64,000 bases of DNA, from positions 17,044 through 81,043 of the forward strand of contig CALHTM010000013.1 of assembly GCA_938039975.1 (NCBI GenBank), given 5' to 3'. Position numbers and translations under genes: made by a program. Source of the DNA: an uncultured Candidatus Saccharibacteria bacterium. GTDB taxonomy: Bacteria > Patescibacteriota > Saccharimonadia > Saccharimonadales > Saccharimonadaceae. The notes beneath the pieces are model-generated. The model was not told the DNA's origin. It saw only the letters and a list, made by a program, of their open reading frames with translations, and did no database searches. Shown here in pieces: positions 43,521-50,861 of this stretch; the stretch's first letter is position 1; every line of letters starts with the position of its first letter.

Positions 43521-44117
43521 TTATATATACGATTTTAGCACTTCCCTAACTATCTTGAAAACTTGATAGTGTCCTAATGGCGAAAAATGCAAGCCGTCTG
43601 ATAGCGGTAATTTAGGCAGCTCGATGTAATTGCCAAGTTCGTTTTTGCGCTGCAGCAGTTCTTGGCGAAGCTGTTCGGACGATTCGGTGAACTCATACCC
43701 CGAATTGTCACTAGTGTCAAAACACGGCGGCAAAATGTAGATAATTGGAGTCTCGCCGGCGAGATTACGATATTCTAATAAGTCACGAACAATATCCTCG
43801 GATGTCCGCGCGAAACGCTGTTGCAGATCGTTAGTGCCGAGGGCGATAATGATTAAGTCGAAGTTATCGGCCTTTTGTAGAGCCGTTGTAAATGTCGACA
43901 AGCCATTCTTATTCGGCTTATCGGTGCGGAAATCGCCAGCAACTCTGCCGCGGACGCCGTCGATGTAGATATATGCTTTGCCGCGTAGCGCTTGGCTGAG
44001 GCGATTAACCCAGCGATTGCTGTGGCGGATACGCTTGCTAGCAAAGTTAGCGCCCCAGACGTTTGAATCGCCGTAGATTAGAATACGTTTTGCTGTTGTC
44101 GTCTGTTTTTTACTCAA
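43521..44117 (-). CDS. SGNH/GDSL hydrolase
   Basis: 198 residues. Block I YGDSNVWGAN (nucleophile Ser), block III IALGTNDLQ, block V DGLHFSPLGH (Asp and His). Resembles arylesterase/acyl-hydrolase members. No signal peptide. Overlaps the AlkD-like gene upstream by 8 bases. Confidence 0.92.
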   Translation of the reverse strand: MSKKQTTTAKRILIYGDSNVWGANFASKRIRHSNRWVNRLSQALRGKAYIYIDGVRGRVAGDFRTDKPNKNGLSTFTTALQKADNFDLIIIALGTNDLQQRFARTSEDIVRDLLEYRNLAGETPIIYILPPCFDTSDNSGYEFTESSEQLRQELLQRKNELGNYIELPKLPLSDGLHFSPLGHYQVFKIVREVLKSYI

Positions 44118-44811
44118 GTTTGCGTCCTTTCTTCTTTGAAATAACCGCTTGCTGCTCGGGTGTAAATCGCCGCGATTCGCGCATTTTTTGGTAAGCTTTG
44201 TTGCGCGTCCAGGCGTCGATATGACCGCTTTCTAGTTCAGCCAGCGTCAGCTCAAAGAAGTGTACTGCCGCCGTCGCATACAGCCAGGCCAGCGCCATTT
44301 TGACATAATAGCCGTCGTGTTTAATTCTTCGCAGCGCTGCGAAAACCTGATTGATGTGCGACTCATCCAGGAAATTAGTCATCAAAGAAATCACGCCGTA
44401 GCGCACCGTGAACTCGGCTTCATTCTGTAAGCATTCTAGTGCAAAATCCCACCACACTTCGCCAGCAAAGCGTCGCTTTTTCTCGACAAACACATCAATG
44501 TGCGCCCACGAATCAACGTGCGGCAGATATTGCTTGGCTAGATCAATCATCGTCTGGTCATCGAGCCGAGCATGCGTAATCAACAGTCCGCATAGCAGTA
44601 CGTAGTCAAATGATTCATTTTGTGCCGTTAATAATTCGCTAATGTCCGCTGCGCTCATATTAGGCGCTAATTCCCTGGCCAGCCGCCGCAAATCCGGCAC
44701 CCGCACGCCGATGACCGGCATTTTGGTGTTGACGATACGCTGGTTAAAGGCGGCGTAAGTTTCGTTGCCTTGGGCGAGGTTCGTTAATCTGTCCAAAATA
44801 TCGTTGGTCAT
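44110..44811 (-). CDS. DNA alkylation repair protein, AlkD-like
   Basis: 233 residues from the ATG at 44811 (TATACT 6 bases before). HEAT-like helical repeats: GVRVPDLRRLARELA, FDYVLLCGLLITHAR, HVDSWAHIDVFVEKK, VWWDFALECLQNEAEFTVRY. The VDSWAHIDV segment carries the Trp/Asp pair typical of AlkD DNA glycosylases that excise alkylated bases. A basic C-terminus (SRRFTPEQQ, KKKGRKLE) follows. Confidence 0.9.
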   Translation of the reverse strand: MTNDILDRLTNLAQGNETYAAFNQRIVNTKMPVIGVRVPDLRRLARELAPNMSAADISELLTAQNESFDYVLLCGLLITHARLDDQTMIDLAKQYLPHVDSWAHIDVFVEKKRRFAGEVWWDFALECLQNEAEFTVRYGVISLMTNFLDESHINQVFAALRRIKHDGYYVKMALAWLYATAAVHFFELTLAELESGHIDAWTRNKAYQKMRESRRFTPEQQAVISKKKGRKLE

Positions 44812-44871
44812 GTAGCTAGTATAGCGCAATGTTTACGCGTTTTGATCTCTTCAGCGGATTTTATTAGATAA

Positions 44872-45399
44872 TTACTGAGTATCTTCAGCTGATTTTATCT
44901 GGTTTAATATTTTAAAACCAAGGCTCGTTGGAGTATAAATAGGTCTACTACTTTTTTCGCTATAACGATCAATTCTGAGTATTCCTATTTTTTCTAGTTC
45001 TTCCAATTCGGCTATGATTTCATTGCCGTTATAATTATCGTTGATATCCCCGATTCCCAGGAAAATGGCGCCTCCTATTGTTATGGTGGTTATAATTTCT
45101 TTCTGCTGCTCGCTGCTCATGCCGGTTAGTATGGCTTTTTGTAAACCATTAAGATCCTCGAATTTAGGTTCTTTTTCCTTTGAGTTAATCAACGATATAG
45201 TTTGTTGATATTGGTAAAGCCAAGTCCTATACGCCGCAACTATAACAACAATAAATACTATTGCAATGACAACTGGTGTTACTGGGCTAAATTGTATGCC
45301 AACCAATAGTCCGGCCATAGATATAATAAAAAATACTAAATCAAAAATACTCCTAGCGTGTTGCCAGTAAGTCTCGATGAAAATTTTCACGTTATTCAT
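44872..45399 (-). CDS. two-span membrane protein with winged-helix-like C-terminus
   Basis: 175 residues. Two membrane helices (IFDLVFFIISMAGLLVGIQF, VVIAIVFIVVIVAAYRTWLY) then a cytoplasmic domain whose ELEELEKIGILRIDRYSEKS ... YTPTSLGFKIL looks like a helix-turn-helix and wing. It may be a membrane-bound regulator, but this is only from pattern. TACAAT is 8 bases before the ATG; low GC. Confidence 0.65.
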   Translation of the reverse strand: MNNVKIFIETYWQHARSIFDLVFFIISMAGLLVGIQFSPVTPVVIAIVFIVVIVAAYRTWLYQYQQTISLINSKEKEPKFEDLNGLQKAILTGMSSEQQKEIITTITIGGAIFLGIGDINDNYNGNEIIAELEELEKIGILRIDRYSEKSSRPIYTPTSLGFKILNQIKSAEDTQ

Positions 45400-45465
45400 G
45401 TATTCTTATTGTAGCATGCTGTTTTTTCACGCCCTGTTTTACTTTCGTGGTGAAATAATATTAAA

Positions 45466-45492
45466 AAGGCCACCACTACAGTGACCAATTAA
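45466..45492 (-). terminator. terminator behind tRNA-Thr(GGT)
   Basis: On the minus strand GGTCAC / GTGGTGGCC form a short hairpin followed by TTTTTAAT. The stem is imperfect. Confidence 0.45.
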
Positions 45493-45503
45493 AAACTATA
45501 TAA

Positions 45504-45579
45504 TGGAGCCACGATCGGGGCTTGAACCCGAGACCTCATCCTTACCATGGATGCGCTCTACCAACTGAGCTATCGCGGC
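45504..45579 (-). tRNA. tRNA-Thr (GGT)
   Basis: Acceptor GCCGCGA / TCGTGGC with encoded CCA; anticodon loop ATGGTAA gives GGT; T loop GGTTCAAGCCC. Confidence 0.95.
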
Positions 45580-45624
45580 ATGAAAGCCTATTAATTCTAA
45601 CATATTTGCCGCGGTCGAAGCAAG

Positions 45625-45912
45625 CTACTTCTGGCGGCGGGTCTTCTTGTTGGTTGTCGATTCTGGTTTCGGCAGGTTCGGCGCTACGAATGCTTCCAAT
45701 AGTGCCCAGGCGATACCGTTTACCAAGTAAACTACCGCGAATCCGGCAGCAATCATCGCGGACAAACGGCTTTGCGGTACATTCAGGAACGTCAGGAATC
45801 CAGCTAGAACTAGCCCAATGAAAACTGCTGTTAGATAAGCTTGCTGTAATTTGCGGCGCTGATCTTTTTGGTGGTTCCAACTGCTCAGCGACTGCTTAAT
45901 AAACTCGTACAT
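45625..45912 (-). CDS. small two-helix membrane protein
   Basis: 95 residues from the ATG at 45912, chosen because TATAAT lies 7 bases upstream. Two membrane spans (AYLTAVFIGLVLAGFLTFL, AMIAAGFAVVYLVNGIAWAL) between charged ends; the C-terminus is basic (TTNKKTRRQK). Function unknown. Confidence 0.7.
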   Translation of the reverse strand: MYEFIKQSLSSWNHQKDQRRKLQQAYLTAVFIGLVLAGFLTFLNVPQSRLSAMIAAGFAVVYLVNGIAWALLEAFVAPNLPKPESTTNKKTRRQK

Positions 45913-45948
45913 ACTATATATTATAGCATATACATTGTATAAAGTCAA

Positions 45949-45977
45949 TAAAAACCGCCCACGAACAGCGGACGGCC
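45949..45977 (-). terminator. terminator behind the Thr-Tyr tRNA pair
   Basis: Minus-strand GCCGTCCGC / GTGGGCGG hairpin followed by TTTTTATTG. Confidence 0.6.
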
Positions 45978-45991
45978 TAAAATTCTACGCA

Positions 45992-46076
45992 TGGTACCGG
46001 AGGTAGGACTCGAACCTACGAAGCTAAAAAGCGGGAGATTTACAGTCTCCTGTCATTGCCACTAGACGACTCCGGC
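45992..46076 (-). tRNA. tRNA-Tyr (GTA)
   Basis: Type II tRNA with long variable arm. Acceptor GCCGGAG / CTCCGGT, encoded CCA, anticodon loop CTGTAAA gives GTA, T loop GGTTCGAGTCC. Confidence 0.96.
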
Positions 46077-46084
46077 GTAAATTG

Positions 46085-46161
46085 TGGAGCCGACTCTCGG
46101 ACTCGAACCGAGGACCTGCTGTTTACAAAACAGCTGCTCTAGCCAGCTGAGCTAAGTCGGC
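46085..46161 (-). tRNA. tRNA-Thr (TGT)
   Basis: Acceptor GCCGACT / AGTCGGC with encoded CCA; anticodon loop TTTGTAA gives TGT; T loop GGTTCGAGTCC. Eight bases separate it from tRNA-Tyr, so both probably come from one precursor. Confidence 0.96.
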
Positions 46162-46231
46162 ATAAATTGAAAGGTACGACCCGAAAGCACACCTAACAGT
46201 GTAGCGTATTTGCGTAACCTTGGCAAGTGTT

Positions 46232-46894
46232 TTATTGTGGAGAGATGGCGCCAGCAGGCTGCTTGACGCGGCGGTCGACATGCTGCCCGCGTGACATGGC
46301 GCGATTGATTTTGTCGCGAATAGCAGCGGCCTTCTCTTTCTGGCCGTTGCGATCGTACGAATCGGCTAAAATGTTAATGCTCTGAATACTTGGCTCTAGG
46401 GTGACGGCGCGTTCCAAGTGTTGCAAGACAAGCTTGGCATTGCCGAGTTTTTCTTGTACTTTGGCGTAGGCGATGTGGCGCGAAGCGACTTCTTCTTCCA
46501 TCTCTAGGGCTTGCTCGAATGCCAGGGCGGCCTTTTCGTAGCTTTCGGTTTCGTAGTAAATCAAGCCGACATTATGCAGGCTAGAGGCGCTTGGCTCTAA
46601 GCTTTGGGCGATTTCGAAACATTCAATGGCGTCATCGTAGGCGTGCTGCTTGGCATACAAAATGCCTAGACGGTTGTAAGCGTTGGCGTTTTTGGCGTCG
46701 ATGCGCAGAATGGTCAGCAGGGCTTTTTCGGCGCGCAGATATTTTTGCGCCTTGAGCGATTCTTGAGCGATTTCCCAGAGCTTATCAAGCTTTGATGATA
46801 ATTTCGCTGGTAAGTCGCCTGCGATGTCTTCGGGCGACTGGCGGTACGCGACTGCTGCGGCGCTTAGTCCCAGAACCAGTAAAAATCCAAACAT
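46232..46894 (-). CDS. membrane-anchored tetratricopeptide repeat protein
   Basis: 220 residues. N-terminal anchor (MFGFLLVLGLSAAAVAY) then about four TPR units: KYLRAEKALLTILRIDAKNA, AYNRLGILYAKQHAYDDAIE, SLHNVGLIYYETESYEKAAL, YAKVQEKLGNAKLVLQHLER. A protein-binding scaffold. TATAAT lies 10 bases before this ATG; another in-frame ATG at 46903 is only one base from the -10 and is rejected. Confidence 0.88.
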   Translation of the reverse strand: MFGFLLVLGLSAAAVAYRQSPEDIAGDLPAKLSSKLDKLWEIAQESLKAQKYLRAEKALLTILRIDAKNANAYNRLGILYAKQHAYDDAIECFEIAQSLEPSASSLHNVGLIYYETESYEKAALAFEQALEMEEEVASRHIAYAKVQEKLGNAKLVLQHLERAVTLEPSIQSINILADSYDRNGQKEKAAAIRDKINRAMSRGQHVDRRVKQPAGAISPQ

Positions 46895-46918
46895 ACTATG
46901 CATTATTATAGCACATAA

Positions 46919-47740
46919 TCACGCGATCAAAGCGGCAAGCTGAAGCTTGATGTTGCCATTGGCGGCGATGCGCTCGTAGGTTTCGCTGAGACGAGCTAGC
47001 TTGTCGATGATAGCTGGCGTGCTGTTTTTGGCAGCGGCATTTTGAACGAGTAGAATGCTATAGCGTAGTAACTCTAAGGTGTCTTTGCGGTCGGTGTATC
47101 GAGCAGCAACAGTTAGTTTATCATTCATCGGACCAGCAATTAATGCCTGCGAGTCTTTGATGATAGCGCCGATATCGGCGAGCTCGCTGGGTTTGCTGGC
47201 CAAGCGCGAGATTAATGCCGGTCGGCCGTTTGCTAGAAACATAATCTGAGCAATCGCTGTAGTGTCAAGTTGCCGATATTTAGCGAGGAGCAGCCGGCTG
47301 GCCTCCTCAGAAATCGGACGGATAGTAAGCCGCTCGACGCGCGACATGATAGTCGGCAGTAGTAAATTCGGCTGGTGCGACGTCAATATGAAATGAATGT
47401 TGCGGGCTGGTTCCTCTAATAATTTCAAGAAAGCATTTTGCGCCTGATGATTCATGGCGCTGGCATTGTCGATAACATAAACTGCCTTACTATTAGCGAC
47501 ACCGCGAGTGTATTGGCGCAGGTCGCGGATTTGGTTGATACGAATGACGCCGTTCGCGTCGGCTTGTCCGTCTTTGTTGGTGGGCTGAATAATTCCGGCG
47601 AGTGCTGGACCGGCTAAATATTTGGCTGTAGTTAGCAGGCCAGCGCCATCGGCGCCTGTCAAAAGTAAAGCTTGCGGTAGACTGCGGGCTAGCGTTTGAA
47701 TTTGTCGCTCGGTTGACGGCTCAAAGATTAGGCTCATCAT
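46919..47740 (-). CDS. DNA polymerase III delta-prime-like clamp-loader subunit
   Basis: 273 residues. QALLLTGADGAGLLTTAKYL is a degenerate Walker A, NSKAVYVIDNASAMNHQAQN a Walker B-like strand, AFLKLLEEPARNIHFILTSH and PTIMSRVERLTIRPIS the sensor and SRV-type motif of HolB/DnaX relatives. Walker A lacks the GKT lysine, as expected of delta-prime, which does not hydrolyse ATP. It overlaps the pseudouridine synthase by 20 bases. Confidence 0.85.
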   Translation of the reverse strand: MMSLIFEPSTERQIQTLARSLPQALLLTGADGAGLLTTAKYLAGPALAGIIQPTNKDGQADANGVIRINQIRDLRQYTRGVANSKAVYVIDNASAMNHQAQNAFLKLLEEPARNIHFILTSHQPNLLLPTIMSRVERLTIRPISEEASRLLLAKYRQLDTTAIAQIMFLANGRPALISRLASKPSELADIGAIIKDSQALIAGPMNDKLTVAARYTDRKDTLELLRYSILLVQNAAAKNSTPAIIDKLARLSETYERIAANGNIKLQLAALIA

Positions 47741-48896
47741 CTAGCTCCGGGAAAAGTTTGGTAAATTCGCCAGGCAGCGGCGCGATGAACGTCTGGCGCT
47801 TACCAGGTTGCGTGGTAATTTCTAATCTGTAGGCATGCAGATAGAGGCGATCGGCAGATTTGCCATAGACGCGGTCGCCGTGAATCGGCGTGTGTAAATG
47901 ACGCAGGTGAACGCGTAGTTGATGAGTGCGCCCAGTTTGCGGGCAAAGTTTAATGGCGCTGAGATTGTGGTGCGTGGCGAGCGTTTGGTATATGGTTTGT
48001 GCTGGCTTGCCGTTCGGGTCGGGGCGAAAGGTGCTGGGCGCCGATGGGTTGCGGCCGATCGGAATATCAATCTTAGCGGTTAGTGGTTGCGGTGTGCCGT
48101 CGACGATGGCTAGATATGTTTTCTTGGCGAGATGCTGCGAGAATTGCCTCTTGAGCAATTCAAAAGCTTCGGGAGTGCGCGCCCCGATGATAACGCCGCT
48201 GGTGTCGCGGTCTAGCCGATGGACGATGCCTGGGCGATTAGTCTCCAGACCGACAGTGGTGTAACGGCGGAAAAAGTCGGCGACCGTAAATTCGTCATTC
48301 AGCGCCCCTTTGCTGTGAGTCAGAACGCCAGCTGGTTTGTTGACAACGATGACGTTATCGTCTAGATAAAGTATCGGTAGCTCCTCATCGCTGTAATCGG
48401 TAGCTTCGGGCAGATTGACGGCGATTTCGTCGGCTTCGGTTACTAGCTGGCTTGCGCTTTTGGCTGGCGTGCCGTTGACAGATACATTGCCAGATTTGAT
48501 ATATTTTTGCCAGGTTGATCGGCTGGTTTCTGGGTAACGTTTGGCTAGTAAACTATCCAACCGCTGGCTGTCGCTCACCTGTTGAAACAGATAGATATCT
48601 TTGCCTTTGAATGGTAAGCCGTAGGTAGTTAGCTCGCTGGTTGGGTTTTCGAAAATCACGCCGCGAGCGTCGCTTTTGGCGGTAAATATTTGCTCCATGA
48701 TATAATTTTCGCGGTCTTCGGCAGTATCGTCAATCAGCACGAAATAATGCTGGCGGTTAAAGCGAAAGCGCACCAGCTGGTTGATTGGGCTAGGATTGCT
48801 ACTTTTGATCTGGTCGATATGGCGCGGCAGGTTATCTGCGTTTGCTACGTTGAAGCGGCGTAAAATCGCCAGTAAGTCATTGGCGGTGATTTTCAT
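47721..48896 (-). CDS. RluA/RluD-family pseudouridine synthase with extra N-terminal domain
   Basis: 391 residues. An unidentified domain at 1-105 (ANDLLAILRRFNVANADNLP, HYFVLIDDTAEDRENYIMEQ) precedes an S4 RNA-binding domain (RLDSLLAKRYPETSRSTWQK) and the catalytic domain with RPGIVHRLDRDTSGVIIGA (catalytic Asp) and KLCPQTGRTHQLRVHLRHL. It modifies uridines in rRNA or tRNA. The N-terminal domain is absent from ordinary RluA/RluD proteins of about 300 residues. Confidence 0.92.
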   Translation of the reverse strand: MKITANDLLAILRRFNVANADNLPRHIDQIKSSNPSPINQLVRFRFNRQHYFVLIDDTAEDRENYIMEQIFTAKSDARGVIFENPTSELTTYGLPFKGKDIYLFQQVSDSQRLDSLLAKRYPETSRSTWQKYIKSGNVSVNGTPAKSASQLVTEADEIAVNLPEATDYSDEELPILYLDDNVIVVNKPAGVLTHSKGALNDEFTVADFFRRYTTVGLETNRPGIVHRLDRDTSGVIIGARTPEAFELLKRQFSQHLAKKTYLAIVDGTPQPLTAKIDIPIGRNPSAPSTFRPDPNGKPAQTIYQTLATHHNLSAIKLCPQTGRTHQLRVHLRHLHTPIHGDRVYGKSADRLYLHAYRLEITTQPGKRQTFIAPLPGEFTKLFPELDDEPNL

Positions 48897-48946
48897 ATGA
48901 TTACGCTGCTTCCCTGTTCAGACGGTTGGATTGGTGCATGTTGGCG

Positions 48947-49975
48947 CTATCTCCTGAGTCCCACGGCTTTTTGGACGCGGAGCAAGGTTTCGTTGGCGAC
49001 GATGGTCATGGCGCGCTCGGACCGCTCGAGGACTTTCAATAAATCATCGTCGGTGATGGCGTTGAGGCGCGCTTGGAAGTTGCTCAAAAAGCTGGCTACT
49101 GCTTCGGCTACGGCTTTTTTCAGCGGCCCGTATTGTGTTTGACCAATCCACTCGACATTGACTTCTTCTTGCGGCCGATCAGTTAAAATCGCCAAAAGCT
49201 GCAATAAGTTGGTGATACCCGGCTGATTTTCCCAGTCAAAATTGATAACGCCAAGCGAATCAGTTGTTGCCGACATGATTTTCTTGCGAGCTTGTTCTGG
49301 CGTATCGTTCAAATTAATTTTTGATTTTTGATCGTCCGAGCTCTTGCTCATTTTCTTGTGCGGATTGGTTAAGCTGCGAATGCGCAAACCTTTGTCGCGC
49401 TTGATAAACTCAGTTTGCTTGGCTGTAGAGTCAGGCACAGTGAACAATTCGCCGAACTTACTATTCATGCGAATGGCGATGTCGCGGGTGATTTCTAGAT
49501 GCTGGAATTGGTCCTCGCCAACGGGCACATAGCGGGCATTATAGAGTAAGATATCGGCAGCCATCAACACCGGATAATTAAACAACCCGACACTGACGTT
49601 GCTGCTGTGTTCGGCGGACTTTTCTTTGAACTGCGTCATGCGGCTCATCTCGCCGAAACTAGTAAAGCAGTCTAAGATCCAAGTTAATTCGCTGTGCGCC
49701 GGGATAAAACTCTGGCGGTAAATAAAAGTATTTTCGTCTCTAGCGTCGAGCCCAGCGGCGATGAAATACTTAAGGTTTTTGAGGGTGTTGGCGTACAACG
49801 CAGAATGGTCGATTGGTGTCGTAAAACTGTGCAAATCTGGCACAAACATGTTGATTTGGTACTCTCCTGCGTACTTTTTCTGCATTTGCACCATTGGCAC
49901 GAACGCACCGAGATAATTACCGAGCGTTGGCTCTTCGTTGGCGCGCACGCCAGTAAGAATTGTTTCTTTAGACAT
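48947..49975 (-). CDS. trpS: tryptophan--tRNA ligase
   Basis: 342 residues from the ATG at 49975 (TATAAT 6 bases upstream; the longer frame to 50083 is rejected). Class I: PTLGNYLGAF in the HIGH position (TxGN variant), QDQ-like GEDQFQHLEITRDIA, and KKMSKSS. Matches the single Trp tRNA at 35383. Confidence 0.96.
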   Translation of the reverse strand: MSKETILTGVRANEEPTLGNYLGAFVPMVQMQKKYAGEYQINMFVPDLHSFTTPIDHSALYANTLKNLKYFIAAGLDARDENTFIYRQSFIPAHSELTWILDCFTSFGEMSRMTQFKEKSAEHSSNVSVGLFNYPVLMAADILLYNARYVPVGEDQFQHLEITRDIAIRMNSKFGELFTVPDSTAKQTEFIKRDKGLRIRSLTNPHKKMSKSSDDQKSKINLNDTPEQARKKIMSATTDSLGVINFDWENQPGITNLLQLLAILTDRPQEEVNVEWIGQTQYGPLKKAVAEAVASFLSNFQARLNAITDDDLLKVLERSERAMTIVANETLLRVQKAVGLRR

Positions 49976-50075
49976 AGTATAATTATAACAGAGTACGCTT
50001 GTACTGTCATATTGAGCGCTACGATTGAAACAATTGCTGTTTGACGCTAGTGGTGGCTGCGTATACAATAGCGTT

Positions 50076-50294
50076 ATGAACAAAACTCAGTGTCGGATTG
50101 CATATTACGTTTTCTTGTTTGTGTCGGCGCTAGTTTCGTATATTTCAATTGAGACATCTATGGATACGATGAGTACTAAGCGGTCGCCAAGCGTGCCGCT
50201 TCATCTGTTTGAATTTGCGCTGGCTATCGCGCTGGTGTGCGTGGCGTTGTATTTCCGGTATAAGGCTTATCGTGATGACGATACTAAAAGTTAA
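50076..50294 (+). CDS. small two-helix membrane protein
   Basis: 72 residues from the ATG at 50076. TTGACG-17-TACAAT (50041-50069) ends 6 bases before it, a textbook leaderless arrangement. Two hydrophobic helices (IAYYVFLFVSALVSYISI, LFEFALAIALVCVALYFRY). Function unknown. Confidence 0.65.
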   Translation: MNKTQCRIAYYVFLFVSALVSYISIETSMDTMSTKRSPSVPLHLFEFALAIALVCVALYFRYKAYRDDDTKS

Positions 50295-50309
50295 TTATAT
50301 TTACACGTC

Positions 50310-50338
50310 TTGACAAAGACTCTTTTCTTGACTATTAC
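50310..50338 (+). promoter_or_regulatory. consensus promoter of the secreted-protein gene
   Basis: TTGACA (50310-50315), 17-base spacer, TATTAC (50333-50338). A leader of about 45 bases contains AGGAAGGAG. Confidence 0.65.
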
Positions 50339-50391
50339 GCGTAGGTGTGTGCGTAAGGTATGCACACAGAGAAGAGGAAGGAGTGGCCAGT

Positions 50392-50715
50392 ATGAAGCTA
50401 GTCTTCAGGCTTGCAGCGGTCTTTGCTGTCTTTGTCGCTAGCATGGCGTTTTTCACGCCGGTGGCTAGCGCCGCCGATCCGGGGATTGACCTGAATAGGT
50501 ACTGTGACTCACAGTATCCCGGCACTTTTGCTTACGCGGCGCTTAGGGGTAGTACCGTGATGGACTGGAAGTGTAGCGTCAGCTGGCACGGACTGTTCCG
50601 CCACGACGTCGATCTGTCTAGTGCTGATATGCAAAATGCGTGCATTAAGCAGTGCGGCCGTCGTCACGCATACTACCTCAGCTACAGCAACCCCTACTCT
50701 TGGCGTTGCAGGTAG
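50392..50715 (+). CDS. small secreted cysteine-containing protein
   Basis: 107 residues; SD AGGAAGGAG lies 8 bases upstream. Signal peptide 1-27 with cleavage likely after ASA. The mature part has two related halves: DLNRYCDSQYPGTFAYAALR ... DWKC and DMQNACIKQCGRRHAYYLSY ... SWRC. The ending PYSWRC recalls small secreted proteins of Actinobacteria; I do not know their function. Cysteines probably pair outside the cell. Confidence 0.75.
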   Translation: MKLVFRLAAVFAVFVASMAFFTPVASAADPGIDLNRYCDSQYPGTFAYAALRGSTVMDWKCSVSWHGLFRHDVDLSSADMQNACIKQCGRRHAYYLSYSNPYSWRCR

Positions 50716-50861
50716 CCAATCTCGATCGTTCCGCTCGTGCTTTTCTGTTTATGAAAGGTGCGATCGGGACAAATCACTTTTGTGAGTAATTATTAGATAA
50801 GCGACCACTGGCATAATTATAATTTATTATATTATATTTTTACAGTGCAGAGGATATTGTT

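Noticed and set aside
50077..50083. Longer trpS start at 50083
   Set aside because: The synthetase family begins at MSKETILTG (49975), with TATAAT 6 bases upstream; the extra 36 codons cover the promoter and overlap a divergent gene.
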